NCBI GenBank assembly: GCA_963620595.1
Contig: CAVFAY010000036.1
Coordinates: forward strand, 1 to 24,825
DNA: 24,825 nt
Direction: 5' to 3'
Origin: Butyricicoccus_A sp963620595
GTDB taxonomy: Bacteria > Bacillota > Clostridia > Oscillospirales > Butyricicoccaceae
Shown here: positions 1-7,874 of the stretch, one piece after another
Layout of the letters: each line of letters opens with the position of its first letter
How positions within the stretch are numbered: the stretch's first letter is position 1
Position numbers and translations under genes: made by a program
Notes under the pieces: generated by a model
Database searches by the model: none
Told to the model about the DNA's origin: nothing
What the model saw: only the letters and a program-made list of their open reading frames with translations

Positions 1-185
1 TTGGTACGCATAAAAACGCTGAGAGAGCATTCTATTGGTATCAAAAGGCGGCAGAAGCTGGGAATATGGATGGAATGATGAATCTTATCCGTTGTTATAG
101 AGAAGGTATCGGCACGCAAAAGAGTTGGAAAGAAGTGTGGCGCTGGTCAAAGAAAGCGGCAGAGATGAAAGTAGAATCAGAATAG
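1..185 (+). CDS. C-terminal fragment of a Sel1-like repeat protein
   Basis: The window opens inside a reading frame whose first full codon is at 3 and which ends at a TAG at 183-185, leaving 60 residues. The visible part has the spaced small and aromatic residues of a Sel1-like (SLR/TPR-type) repeat: AFYWYQKAAEAGN is followed by a second, weaker unit around WRWSKKAAEM. Such repeats form helical hairpins used in protein-protein contacts. The start and any other domains lie outside the window, so the function of the whole protein cannot be given. Codon use is richer in AGA and A/T-ending codons than in the genes that follow. The family call rests on about one and a half repeats. Confidence 0.6.
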   Translation, partial: GTHKNAERAFYWYQKAAEAGNMDGMMNLIRCYREGIGTQKSWKEVWRWSKKAAEMKVESE

Positions 186-214
186 GGACAGCATCGTTCT
201 CCATAAAATTCTTC

Positions 215-243
215 TTTTCCAATAAATCCTCTTGTGCTATACT
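215..243 (+). promoter_or_regulatory. Extended -10 promoter for the aldo/keto reductase
   Basis: TGCTATACT at 235-243 is an extended -10 element (TGn plus TATACT). The -35 region 17 bp upstream (TTTTCC) is weak, as is usual with an extended -10. It lies inside the longest possible reading frame of the next gene, which supports starting that gene at 277. Confidence 0.55.
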
Positions 244-276
244 AAACCTAGCAACAAACAACAGGAGGGAATATCC

Positions 277-1122
277 ATGAATTTACAGACACGTATTCCG
301 ATTTCCAACGGGACATCCATTCCGTGCGTGGGCTTCGGCACATGGAAGACACCAAATGAAGAAGCGGAGAAGTCCGTAGCAGAGGCGCTGCGCGTCGGCT
401 ATCGCCACATTGACACCGCGACAGCTTACGGCAACGAGGCTGGTGTCGGCAAGGCAATTGCAGAATCCGGCATTGCGCGAGAAGACATTTTCCTGACCAG
501 CAAGCTGTGGAACCCGCATCAGGGCTATCAGAGCACACTGGATGCCTTTGCGCGTTCACTGGAGAAGCTCCAGACCGACTATTTGGATTTGTATTTGATT
601 CACTGGCCGCATGACCACAAGTATTTTGACAATTGGGAAGAGATGAACGTGGAAACCTGGCGTGCATTTGAAGAGCTGTACGGCGAAGGCAAGATTAAGG
701 CAATCGGCGTCAGCAATTTCCGCCCGCGTCATATCGAGAATCTGGTTAAGCATTGCGAGATTGCACCGATGGTCGATCAGATTGAAATTCATCCGAGTAT
801 GCCGCAGGATGACATGATTGCATACTGCCGCGAACACAATATGGTCGTTGAGGGCTGGAGTCCGATGTCTACCGGACGCATTTTCTCTGTTCCGGAAGTA
901 CAGGAGCTGGCAAAGAAATATGGCAAGACCGTTGCACAGGTTGTTCTGCGCTGGCATGTACAGCGCGGTGTTATTCCGCTTCCAAAGTCGGTAACGCCGT
1001 CAAGAATTGCGGAAAACAGCCAGATTTTTGATTTTGCTCTCGAAGAAGCGGATATGAAAATTATTGGCGATTTGCAGGGCTGTGGCTGGTCTCAGCTTGA
1101 CCCGGACAATTTGATTTATTGA
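277..1122 (+). CDS. Aldo/keto reductase (2,5-diketo-gluconate reductase type)
   Basis: NADPH-dependent reduction of aldehydes or ketones by a cytosolic TIM-barrel enzyme of the aldo/keto reductase superfamily. In the 281-residue product the catalytic tetrad is visible: Asp46 (HIDTA), Tyr51 (AYGNE), Lys76 (SKLW) and His109 (IHWP). The C-terminal cofactor motif IPLPKSVTPSRIAEN is also present. The length is normal for the AKR5-like bacterial group. A start 45 bp upstream (TTG at 232) is possible in frame, but ATG 277 has the ribosome site AGGAGGG seven bases away, and the promoter overlaps the longer version. The gene stands alone between its own promoter and terminator. The natural substrate cannot be told from sequence; methylglyoxal, diketogluconate or sugar aldehydes are all handled by relatives. 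Confidence 0.93.
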   Translation: MNLQTRIPISNGTSIPCVGFGTWKTPNEEAEKSVAEALRVGYRHIDTATAYGNEAGVGKAIAESGIAREDIFLTSKLWNPHQGYQSTLDAFARSLEKLQTDYLDLYLIHWPHDHKYFDNWEEMNVETWRAFEELYGEGKIKAIGVSNFRPRHIENLVKHCEIAPMVDQIEIHPSMPQDDMIAYCREHNMVVEGWSPMSTGRIFSVPEVQELAKKYGKTVAQVVLRWHVQRGVIPLPKSVTPSRIAENSQIFDFALEEADMKIIGDLQGCGWSQLDPDNLIY

Positions 1123-1127
1123 TGAAC

Positions 1128-1166
1128 AATGCCCACTTTTCTAAGGTACAGAAGAGTGGGCATTTT
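1128..1166 (+). terminator. Rho-independent terminator after the aldo/keto reductase
   Basis: AATGCCCACT at 1128-1137 pairs perfectly with AGTGGGCATT at 1155-1164, and a T run follows. It begins five bases after the stop codon. Confidence 0.85.
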
Positions 1167-1213
1167 ACCGGAAAATAGCAAGAATCTATACAGGAATAAC
1201 GGCGGAATGCAGA

Positions 1214-1242
1214 TTGACGGGAGACTTGCCTGCGTCTATACT
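1214..1242 (+). promoter_or_regulatory. Sigma-A promoter for the MFS transporter
   Basis: TTGACG at 1214-1219 and TATACT at 1237-1242 are separated by 17 bp, giving a near-consensus housekeeping promoter. The expected transcript start near 1249 leaves a leader of about 38 nt before ATG 1287. Confidence 0.8.
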
Positions 1243-1286
1243 CTATATTTGTACGATGAAATAGAGAATAGAAATGGAGTATAAAC

Positions 1287-2570
1287 ATGGTAACGAGACT
1301 TGAACGCCGTGTGTGTCCGCATGCGGTGTCCGGCAAGATGTTTTGGCTGTGCGCCATTACTTATATTATCGCCTTGTTTGGCAGAATGAGCTACTCTGCC
1401 GTGATGGTTGCTCTGATTGCCAATGGCAGTATGGACGAAGCACAGGCGGGACTGATCGGCACGGCATTGTTTGTCGTGTATGGTGTGTCGCAGATTTTCA
1501 GCGGCTTGATTGGTGACCGCATCAGCCCGAAGAAGATGATTTTTGTGGGCTTGATTGGTTCAGGTATTTTGAATCTTATTATGGGACTGACCGGACAATA
1601 TGCGGTGATGCTTGTTGTTTGGGCGCTCAATGGCTTGTTTCAGTCTACCATGTGGTCACCGATTGCGCGCATTTTTGCCGAACAAATGCCGCCGGATGAG
1701 CGCAAAAAGTGCTGCAATAACATTGCAGTGACGTATCCACTGGCGACCATTCTCGCCTATGTGCTGGCAACCGTCCTGCTGACAGTTTGGAATTGGCGCG
1801 GCGTATTTTTGCTGGCAGGAGGCATGATTATTATTGCGGGCATCAACTGGATGATTCGCATGAGCTGGTTTGAAAGACAGATAGAAACCAGTGAAGAAAT
1901 CGAAGTCATTGAGCTGCAGTCGAAACAGACGCAGAAAAAGGAAAATATGCTGCGCCTGCTGCTGCTCTCTGGTATTGTACTGGCAACAGTTCCGGCTATG
2001 ACGCACGGCATGCTGCGCGATGGCATTCAGACATGGCTACCAACGCTGATGACACAGAATTTCCATTTTGGTACCTCGGCATCGGTTGCACTGGACATTA
2101 TTATTCCGGTATTTAATATGCTCGGCGTATTTTTCACCAAGGCGCTGCCGAAAAAGTGGACGGAGAACGAGCTGAAAGCCTCGGTCGCTTTCTTCGCTGT
2201 GACGATTGTATCGTTGTTTGCGTTGGATTGGGTGTGCAATGTCAGTGCCATACTGTCACTGATTCTGCTGACTGTGGCAAGCACCTGCATGACCGGCGCG
2301 AATATCATGCTGATTAACCTAATTCCGGTACACTTTGGCGTAGTGGGACGCGCTTCGTCTGTAACGGGCGTTTTGAACTGTTCTGCCTATGTCGGTTCGG
2401 CGATTTCCAGCTTTGGTGTCGGCGCAGTGGCACAGAATTTTGGATGGGGAGCAGCAATTTTCGTTTGGATTGGCTTTTCACTGCTCGCGCTGTTGGCATC
2501 ACTGGTTAGCTGCGGTCGTTGGGGCGCGTATGAACATCGGTTGGACAATAGAGAAAAAGTAAAATCCTAA
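1287..2570 (+). CDS. MFS transporter, possibly OPA (organophosphate antiporter)-like
   Basis: Integral membrane transporter of 427 residues with about 12 hydrophobic segments, the usual size for the Major Facilitator Superfamily. The loop between segments 2 and 3 carries the family signature as GLIGDRISPKKM near residues 74-85. A charged central loop (about residues 197-220, rich in Glu, Lys and Gln) separates the two six-helix halves. The N-terminal FGRMSYSAVM segment recalls the GlpT/UhpC organophosphate and hexuronate group, so a phosphorylated or acidic sugar is a reasonable guess, but the substrate is not proven. ATG 1287 follows GGAG at 1276-1279. The gene has its own promoter and terminator, so a link with the upstream reductase is not shown. 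Confidence 0.85.
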   Translation: MVTRLERRVCPHAVSGKMFWLCAITYIIALFGRMSYSAVMVALIANGSMDEAQAGLIGTALFVVYGVSQIFSGLIGDRISPKKMIFVGLIGSGILNLIMGLTGQYAVMLVVWALNGLFQSTMWSPIARIFAEQMPPDERKKCCNNIAVTYPLATILAYVLATVLLTVWNWRGVFLLAGGMIIIAGINWMIRMSWFERQIETSEEIEVIELQSKQTQKKENMLRLLLLSGIVLATVPAMTHGMLRDGIQTWLPTLMTQNFHFGTSASVALDIIIPVFNMLGVFFTKALPKKWTENELKASVAFFAVTIVSLFALDWVCNVSAILSLILLTVASTCMTGANIMLINLIPVHFGVVGRASSVTGVLNCSAYVGSAISSFGVGAVAQNFGWGAAIFVWIGFSLLALLASLVSCGRWGAYEHRLDNREKVKS

Positions 2571-2573
2571 AAG

Positions 2574-2615
2574 AAAAACAGGCTTTTCTCTGGAAATCAG
2601 AGAGAGCCTGTTTTT
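2574..2615. terminator. Bidirectional terminator between convergent genes
   Basis: AAAAACAGGCT at 2574-2584 pairs with AGCCTGTTTTT at 2605-2615. With A and T runs on both sides it can end the MFS transcript on the plus strand and the small minus-strand gene that stops at 2635. Confidence 0.85.
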
Positions 2616-2634
2616 GCTATATGTATATTGTTAT

Positions 2635-3024
2635 TTATACTTCAATTTCAAATTCTCGAAAATACTTTTTTAACTTGCGCAAAACGGCATTTGCTGTGCG
2701 CAAGTGCTGCTGTCCCTGTTGGCGCATGTCCAGAGACATGGTTTCATTGTCAAGAATGTCATTGAGGGCGTTTCGCTGACTTTTAATCAAATCGTAGACT
2801 GGGAGTAACGTGTCTGTACGAAAGTCAGTCTGTCCGATGAGCAGCTGATCCTGCACATCACCAAGTCGCTGTGCGTAAGCGTCTAGCTCTTTGCAGTCGG
2901 TCTCAGAAAGTTCATTTATTTGTGTGTCATGGTCAACATTTTCTATTTCGATTTGCAGGGCGGAAATGCAAAATTCGATTTCTTGCGGTGTCAGATTGAA
3001 GGTCGGTTTTTTGGTATTCGTCAT
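2635..3024 (-). CDS. Small hypothetical protein, helical, unknown function
   Basis: I do not recognise this 129-residue protein. It starts MTNTKKPTFNLTPQEIEF, is acidic and glutamine-rich in the middle, has no signal peptide or membrane segment, and ends in a basic stretch followed by FREFEIEV. The pattern of hydrophobic and charged residues suggests an all-helical, possibly coiled, small cytosolic protein. The start at 3024 is chosen because AAAGGAG lies eight bases upstream; a start at 3066 would read through the ribosome site and the promoter. It is transcribed divergently from the DegV gene and convergently with the MFS gene. The clean promoter, ribosome site and terminator support a real gene although no family is assigned. 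Confidence 0.7.
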   Translation of the reverse strand: MTNTKKPTFNLTPQEIEFCISALQIEIENVDHDTQINELSETDCKELDAYAQRLGDVQDQLLIGQTDFRTDTLLPVYDLIKSQRNALNDILDNETMSLDMRQQGQQHLRTANAVLRKLKKYFREFEIEV

Positions 3025-3047
3025 CGTATCAACTCCTTTATGAACCC

Positions 3048-3076
3048 ATCGTAACAGAAAATACATGGACAGGCAA
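3048..3076 (-). promoter_or_regulatory. Promoter for the small hypothetical gene
   Basis: On the minus strand TTGCCT (3076-3071) and TACGAT (3053-3048) are 17 bp apart, with TG one base ahead of the -10 (extended form). The leader would be only about 20 nt. Confidence 0.55.
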
Positions 3077-3113
3077 GCAAATACAGAAGTTGTTTACAGA
3101 ATGTTTGAGATAC

Positions 3114-3142
3114 TTGACAAAAAACAGTGGATATGCAATACT
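3114..3142 (+). promoter_or_regulatory. Sigma-A promoter for the DegV gene
   Basis: Consensus TTGACA at 3114-3119 is followed after 17 bp by AATACT at 3137-3142, which is preceded by TGC (extended -10). Confidence 0.75.
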
Positions 3143-3187
3143 ATAACATATGGTTATCAAAACTATTTTTATCGTGAGGAATGTATC

Positions 3188-4039
3188 ATGAAAGAAAACA
3201 AGACAGTGGTTCTCGTTGATTCTGGCTGTGATGTCCCGCAGTCTTTGATTCAGAAATACAATATGAAGGTATTGCGTTTGCGTGTGTCGTACGAAAACGA
3301 ACACTACATGGACAGCGTTGCGCTGGCATATGATGTGTATAAGCGCTTTCCTGAAGAAATTCCGCATACATCTACGCCGGTTATGCAGGATTATTATGAT
3401 ATGATCGAGGAGATCAAAGAAGAAGGCTATGAAAATGTTATTGGCGTCTTTATCTCCAGCAAGCTAAGCAGTACGTGCCATACGGCGCATCTGGTGTTCC
3501 AAGAGCATCCGGAACTCAACTCGTTTATTTTGGATTCCAAAAATATTTCGATTGGTTCGGGTCTGCTGGCGATTTGGGCGGCACAGCAGGTGAGCAAAAA
3601 TGTTCCGTTTGAGGAAATTTGCGCCAAGCTGAGCGGAAAAGTCAAAGATTCTAAGGTATTCTTTTATATGGATACATTGGAATATTTGCGTAAGGGCGGC
3701 CGCATTGGCGGCGTTGCATCGGTTGCAGGCAGCCTTCTTAAGATCAAGCCGATTATCTCGTGCAATGAGGAAGGTTCATACTATACAGTGGAAAAAATTC
3801 GCGGCGCAAAGGCAGGCAAGGAAAAACTGCTGCATCATGTAGAAGAATTCTGCAATGACAAGCCGGCGATGTTGGCACTGATGAATGGAGGCGCGCCGGA
3901 AGAGGCTGCTACCATAAAACCTATTTTGAAAAAGAACATTAAGCAGGGCAAAATTGTGGCAGAGGATCAGATTACCGCTACGCTGGCAATCAATACCGGT
4001 CCGGGGTTGGTTGGTATTGGTATTTTGGTCGATCCGTAA
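3188..4039 (+). CDS. DegV family fatty-acid-binding protein (FakB-like)
   Basis: DegV proteins bind a long-chain fatty acid between two domains. In studied Firmicutes (FakB) they present it to the kinase FakA for phosphorylation and entry into phospholipid synthesis. The 283-residue product has the family marks in order: VDSGCDVP at 10-17, TSTP at 61-64, ISSKLSST at 89-96, LRKGGRIGG at 167-175 and TGPGLVGIG at 270-278. Length is normal. ATG 3188 is preceded by GTGAGGA seven bases away; the in-frame codons upstream overlap the promoter. No FakA-like kinase is encoded in this window, so the partner must be elsewhere. Which fatty acid is bound cannot be predicted, and many genomes carry several DegV paralogues. 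Confidence 0.93.
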   Translation: MKENKTVVLVDSGCDVPQSLIQKYNMKVLRLRVSYENEHYMDSVALAYDVYKRFPEEIPHTSTPVMQDYYDMIEEIKEEGYENVIGVFISSKLSSTCHTAHLVFQEHPELNSFILDSKNISIGSGLLAIWAAQQVSKNVPFEEICAKLSGKVKDSKVFFYMDTLEYLRKGGRIGGVASVAGSLLKIKPIISCNEEGSYYTVEKIRGAKAGKEKLLHHVEEFCNDKPAMLALMNGGAPEEAATIKPILKKNIKQGKIVAEDQITATLAINTGPGLVGIGILVDP

Positions 4040-4051
4040 TACAGAGAAACG

Positions 4052-4081
4052 AAAAGGCAGGAGCAAACACTCCTGCCTTTT
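4052..4081. terminator. Bidirectional terminator between DegV and uridine phosphorylase
   Basis: A perfect 12-bp stem, AAAAGGCAGGAG (4052-4063) with CTCCTGCCTTTT (4070-4081), lies between two convergent genes and has A/T runs on both sides, so it serves both strands. Confidence 0.9.
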
Positions 4082-4082
4082 A

Positions 4083-4865
4083 TTATGCTCGTTTTTGCTT
4101 GTCAGATGCAATGAGCAGCCGCAGCGCTTCGACTGCGGTTTGTACGCATTGCGTGGTATCGTGTACTTGAATATCTTCCAGCCCCATCGCGCGGCGGGTT
4201 TGATTGCCAAGTACGAGCAAAATAGTTCCAATGCGCACGCGGCGCACAGCGCCGACGATAAACAGCGTCGCGGATTCCATTTCACTTGCGAGTGCACCAC
4301 AACCGAGCCACGCCTTCCATTTTTGTTCTAACTCTGCGGAGACTGGCATGTTCTCCGGTTCGTGCTGACCATAAAACGAGTCCTTACACTGTACAACACC
4401 GGTGTGAAACCGCAGCCCTGCTTGCGCAGCCGCTTGGTGCAGTGCCTGTACGACATCAAAATGCGGTGTTGCCGGATACTCAATCGGTGCATATTCTGAG
4501 CCGGTGCCGTCCATACGAATAGCGCCGGTTGCGATGATCAAATCGCCGCCCAACACCTCCGGCTGCATACCGCCCGAGGTTCCGACACGGATAAACGTAT
4601 CGGAACCGCAATGCACCAGCTCTTCCAAGGCGATGGCTGCGGATGGACCACCGATGCCGGTCGAGCACACACTGACCGGAACGCCGTCCAGCGTGCCGGT
4701 ATACGTCGTGAACTCACGATTGGATGCGATTTTTACCGGATTGTCAAACAGAGCTGCGATTTTTTCGCATCGTCCGGGATCGCCGGGCAGAATTACATAT
4801 CTGCCGACGTCCCCAGTCTTGATTTTCAGGTGAAATTCCATATCTGGACTGTAAGCCGTTGCCAT
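4083..4865 (-). CDS. udp: Uridine phosphorylase
   Basis: Cytosolic nucleoside salvage enzyme that splits uridine with phosphate into uracil and ribose 1-phosphate. The 260-residue product follows E. coli Udp closely: phosphate-binding GDPGR at 28-32, NREFTTY at 49-55, CSTGIGGPS at 67-75, RVGTSGG at 93-99, and the nucleoside-binding EMESAT at 195-200. ATG 4865 is preceded by AGGAGGG with the usual spacing. It lies 36 bp behind the glycerol dehydrogenase gene on the same strand with no terminator between them, so the two are probably co-transcribed. The C-terminal region (about residues 205-240) is less like the E. coli enzyme, so a broader pyrimidine nucleoside range is possible. Confidence 0.93.
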   Translation of the reverse strand: MATAYSPDMEFHLKIKTGDVGRYVILPGDPGRCEKIAALFDNPVKIASNREFTTYTGTLDGVPVSVCSTGIGGPSAAIALEELVHCGSDTFIRVGTSGGMQPEVLGGDLIIATGAIRMDGTGSEYAPIEYPATPHFDVVQALHQAAAQAGLRFHTGVVQCKDSFYGQHEPENMPVSAELEQKWKAWLGCGALASEMESATLFIVGAVRRVRIGTILLVLGNQTRRAMGLEDIQVHDTTQCVQTAVEALRLLIASDKQKRA

Positions 4866-4901
4866 GATATTCCCTCCTGTCTGACAAAAAAGCAGAGAAA
4901 A

Positions 4902-5999
4902 TTATGACTTGAATGCCGTGCCGATCTTATCCGCTTCCAAAATTGCAGCATATACTTCATCAGCGGTGATATCCTTGCGCAGGTTCTTGGTGGACTGCGT
5001 CGGAACAACAGCGGCTTCTGCTACCTTGCGGATTTCGTCTTCCTTGACATCGGTGATGCCCAGATCAGCCAGCGTCATCGGCAGACCAACCAGCTTCATA
5101 AACGACAAAACTTCGTTCATTTCTTCTTCGGAAGCATGTTCCAGAACCAGCTGGGCAATGGTGCCGAAAGCGACCTTTTCGCCGTGATACATACCATGTG
5201 CCTGCGGAACATAAGCAAAACCATCGTTGATGGCGTGAGCTGCTGCCAGACCGCCGCTCTCAAAGCCAACGCCGGACAGATAAATGCAAGCCTCAACCAC
5301 GTTTTCCAGTGCATCGTTGGACTGCTTTGCTTCCAGAGCTTCCAGCGCACCGGCACCATCACGGATCAAAATGTCGTAGCACAGTTTGGACATCATCAGA
5401 GCGGTATTGGAGCACTGACCGCGTGCCATGGTCTTGACGCCGGATGCCTTGCAGGCGCGAGCCTCAAACCAAGTAGCCAGTGCATCGCCCATGCCGGCAA
5501 CGAGCAGACGCTTCGGAGACTGAGCGATAACAGCGGTGTCAACCAGAACGAGATCTGGATTGCGCTTCATCATCAGCGCCTTGATGACAACACCTTCGTC
5601 ATTGTAGATAACAGCAACGCCGCTGCACGGGGAGTCGTTGGATGCAACGGTCGGGATGATAACCAACTGGTAGCCGCCGAGATTGGTGACGACAGCCTTT
5701 GCCGTGTCAATAACCTTGCCGCCGCCAACACCGATGACAACGTCACAATTGTTCTCGGTGACGACATCCATGACGCGGGAGATTTCTGCCTTGGTGCACT
5801 CTCCGTTAAATTCGCAGAAAATAACCTCTTTTTCTACGGACTTCAAGCTCTCTTCAATCTGTGCGCCAACGCGCTTCTTGTTGTTCGGAGAGCAGAGGAC
5901 GAGAAACTTTTCGCCCATTTTCTTGACGTTTTTGCCGAGATTTGCCAGCTCACCATTGCCCTGCATGTAACGTGCAGGAGATTTGATACCATAAGACAT
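4902..5999 (-). CDS. gldA: Glycerol dehydrogenase
   Basis: NAD-dependent, zinc-containing iron-type alcohol dehydrogenase that interconverts glycerol and dihydroxyacetone. From the chosen start (365 residues) the NAD-binding GVGGGKVIDTAK is at 90-101. The metal ligands fall where expected: Asp172 (MGDALATWFEAR), His255 (AAAHAINDG) and His272 (MYHGEKVAFG). The N-terminus IKSPARYMQG aligns with that of known GldA proteins. ATG 5999 is preferred over upstream codons at 6020 and 6050 because AAAGGAG lies just ahead of it, overlapping the alternative ATG at 6020. The gene is first in a likely two-gene unit with uridine phosphorylase. Relatives also reduce other small ketols, such as hydroxyacetone, so the true substrate may differ. 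Confidence 0.93.
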   Translation of the reverse strand: MSYGIKSPARYMQGNGELANLGKNVKKMGEKFLVLCSPNNKKRVGAQIEESLKSVEKEVIFCEFNGECTKAEISRVMDVVTENNCDVVIGVGGGKVIDTAKAVVTNLGGYQLVIIPTVASNDSPCSGVAVIYNDEGVVIKALMMKRNPDLVLVDTAVIAQSPKRLLVAGMGDALATWFEARACKASGVKTMARGQCSNTALMMSKLCYDILIRDGAGALEALEAKQSNDALENVVEACIYLSGVGFESGGLAAAHAINDGFAYVPQAHGMYHGEKVAFGTIAQLVLEHASEEEMNEVLSFMKLVGLPMTLADLGITDVKEDEIRKVAEAAVVPTQSTKNLRKDITADEVYAAILEADKIGTAFKS

Positions 6000-6069
6000 A
6001 TAATATGGACTCCTTTCCATGTGAACGAGTGCTGATTTTATCATCAGCAATTACCCGTATCTTTACCTC

Positions 6070-6098
6070 AGTGTACCAAAATCAGATAGCTTTGTAAA
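6070..6098 (-). promoter_or_regulatory. Promoter for gldA-udp
   Basis: On the minus strand TTTACA (6098-6093) and TACACT (6075-6070) are spaced by 17 bp, about 70 bp ahead of the gldA start. Confidence 0.65.
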
Positions 6099-6104
6099 GC
6101 AAAA

Positions 6105-6144
6105 TAAAAAAGCAGCTGACCTGCATGACACAGGCCAGCCGCTG
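6105..6144 (-). terminator. Rho-independent terminator after the LCP gene
   Basis: Downstream of the LCP stop on the minus strand, GGCTGGCCTG pairs with CAGGTCAGC (one G-U) and a run of T follows. It also insulates the gldA promoter. Confidence 0.75.
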
Positions 6145-6159
6145 ATGAGAGATTTGACG

Positions 6160-7149
6160 TTATTTGATAAAACTCTTGTCTACTGTCGCAGCGGGCAGTT
6201 GAATATCTGCATTGGTATAAATATCCTCATAAATAAAGGAAAGCAGATAGTCAGATGCTTCACGCAGATCGTAGACGTAGCACCAAGCGTGGCTAGACGG
6301 CATAATACCACCCCAAGCATCGACGTGACTGCCTGGCAGGGCATCCTGTTCGAGAGTCGGTTTGCTGGTGAGCAAAAATTGCGCCAGATTGAAAATTTCG
6401 GAATAGTCCAAAGAGGTCGTGCACAGACCTAACCCTTGACGAATGAGTGCAGGATACTGTGTGATAGACAGATTGCCTGCTTTGGAAAACAGAGAAGCCA
6501 TCACTTCTCGCTGACGGCTGGTGCGCATGTCATCGCTGTCTAAATGGCGGATGCGAGAATAAGAAACAGCTTGCTCACCGTTCAATGTCACACTGTCACC
6601 GGCAGTCAAAGATTTGCCACATTCGCCGAGATACGGAATTTCAGCCTCACTCAGATTCACCTGCACGCCGCCGAGCATGTCCACAATACTTGTCATTTCG
6701 CTGAAGTTCACGGCAACATAGTCGGTAATATTGAGATTGAAATTCTTATTGAGCGTTTTCACGGCAAGCTCTGCGCCACCGTATGCATAGGCGTGCGTGA
6801 ACTTTTCGTATACATCTTTATCTGGAATATATACTAAAGTATCGCGGGCAATGGAACATAGCTTGATTTTGTTGTGCACACGGTCAATGGACAGAATCAT
6901 AGTCGCATCTGAACGTCCTTTGCTGCTGTCTTGACTGTCGATACCAAAAATAGCAATGTTTTTGATGTCTGCATTGTTGAGATCGGTTTGCTCGTTGACG
7001 GCGAGGCGATCTACCGCGTGATCTACAGCATCTGCGAAGGAAGAATCATGCTGGAGCGTTCCAAAAAAATAATGATACGCACCGAAACATCCTATGCCGA
7101 TGACTGCTGCGAGCAGAACAATATATATGAATATGGATCGTTTCTTCAT
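6160..7149 (-). CDS. LytR-CpsA-Psr (LCP) family cell-wall glycopolymer ligase
   Basis: Membrane-anchored, extracytoplasmic phosphotransferase of the family that moves undecaprenyl-pyrophosphate-linked glycopolymers onto peptidoglycan. The 329-residue product has a short basic N-terminus, one membrane segment at about 6-29, then an LCP domain. Conserved features are FGIDSQ at 68-73, RSDATM at 79-84, IARDT at 100-104, GGVQVNL at 160-166, and the active-site block SRIRHLDSDDMRTSRQRE at 198-215, whose Arg and Asp residues hold the pyrophosphate. ATG 7149 has AGGAGG six bases upstream. The gene stands alone with its own promoter and terminator. Which polymer it attaches (teichoic acid-like, capsule or other) cannot be read from the window. 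The name LytR in older annotations suggests a regulator, but no DNA-binding domain is present. Confidence 0.92.
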   Translation of the reverse strand: MKKRSIFIYIVLLAAVIGIGCFGAYHYFFGTLQHDSSFADAVDHAVDRLAVNEQTDLNNADIKNIAIFGIDSQDSSKGRSDATMILSIDRVHNKIKLCSIARDTLVYIPDKDVYEKFTHAYAYGGAELAVKTLNKNFNLNITDYVAVNFSEMTSIVDMLGGVQVNLSEAEIPYLGECGKSLTAGDSVTLNGEQAVSYSRIRHLDSDDMRTSRQREVMASLFSKAGNLSITQYPALIRQGLGLCTTSLDYSEIFNLAQFLLTSKPTLEQDALPGSHVDAWGGIMPSSHAWCYVYDLREASDYLLSFIYEDIYTNADIQLPAATVDKSFIK

Positions 7150-7215
7150 AGATGACCTCCTGTGTAAGACTTAAATCAAAATAGCGATTGGACTGTGTAA
7201 AAATTTCTGTAAAAA

Positions 7216-7244
7216 AGTATACATGGAACGCAGGGAAAATACAA
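7216..7244 (-). promoter_or_regulatory. Promoter for the LCP gene
   Basis: On the minus strand TTGTAT (7244-7239) and TATACT (7221-7216) are exactly 17 bp apart, about 65 bp ahead of the LCP start codon. Confidence 0.6.
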
Positions 7245-7780
7245 GGAAATTTTTTGTGAAAAGAAACATAGAAAAGACAAAATCCTGCTATTTCTTTGAG
7301 AAGAACATGAGGATAAAACATGATATAATATTGAAAAATGGTGAAAATACAAATAAATTCTGCTGTTTGAGATAGTGAAAAAATAAACAAAGAATGGATA
7401 AAGAGACGATGGCGAATGAAAAAAGAACACTTGTCCTAAATAGGAAAAAATTTTAGACAATAGCAATTTATCTGATAAAATGACAAAAGCGTGTGCGGGA
7501 ACGCAGAAAAAAACAACAGGTGAATGACAAAATGCACAAAAGCGCGTGCAACAAAAAATCAAAAATCTATGGGCAAAAATAAAAATAAGAGAATAAAAGT
7601 ACGAAATAATACAAAAAAATGACGATAATGTACTATAAAAAATGAATAGGATGAAAACAAGGGAGATAAAGAAGAATTATAAGCAATATATTTGATGTGA
7701 ATATTGTATAAAAAATCTGCAAAAAACTTATGAGAATTGCATGAAAAATTCGTGTTTGGTCAAAATCAACAAATAAATAC
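7245..7780. other. Long A-rich intergenic region, no supported gene
   Basis: About 540 bp between divergent genes hold no convincing gene. The plus strand is extremely rich in A and poor in T, so some open frames appear on the minus strand. They encode only Phe, Tyr, Ser, Cys and Leu-rich strings without ribosome sites or family features, and are taken as composition effects. Isolated promoter-like pieces exist: a TATAAT near 7323 without a -35, and TAGACA at 7454-7459 with TAAAAT at 7476-7481 (16 bp apart). Neither leads to a recognisable gene. No clear repeat, palindrome array or RNA family was seen. Confidence 0.55.
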
Positions 7781-7820
7781 TTGCAATTGTAACATTGTGG
7801 TGTTATTCTTGATACATCAA
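7781..7820 (+). promoter_or_regulatory. Promoter and possible operator for the sugar ABC importer
   Basis: TTGCAA at 7781-7786 and TATTCT at 7804-7809 are 17 bp apart. Overlapping the 3' end of the -10 and the expected start site is TTGATACATCAA at 7809-7820, a near-perfect palindrome (10 of 12 bases). That is a usual place for a repressor to bind. Which regulator acts here is not known. Confidence 0.5.
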
Positions 7821-7874
7821 AAGTCGAGAGCGTCATCCCAAACGCAAAAGACAGAAAAGAAGAGGAGAGAAACT

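Noticed and set aside
3065..3187. Upstream extension of the DegV gene to an ATG at 3065
   Set aside because: It would cover a consensus promoter (3114-3142) and lacks a ribosome site, while ATG 3188 has a good one and starts at the family's usual N-terminus.
7176..7562. Minus-strand open frames rich in Phe, Ser, Cys and Leu in the A-rich gap
   Set aside because: No ribosome site, no family, and the residues follow directly from the T-rich composition of that strand.
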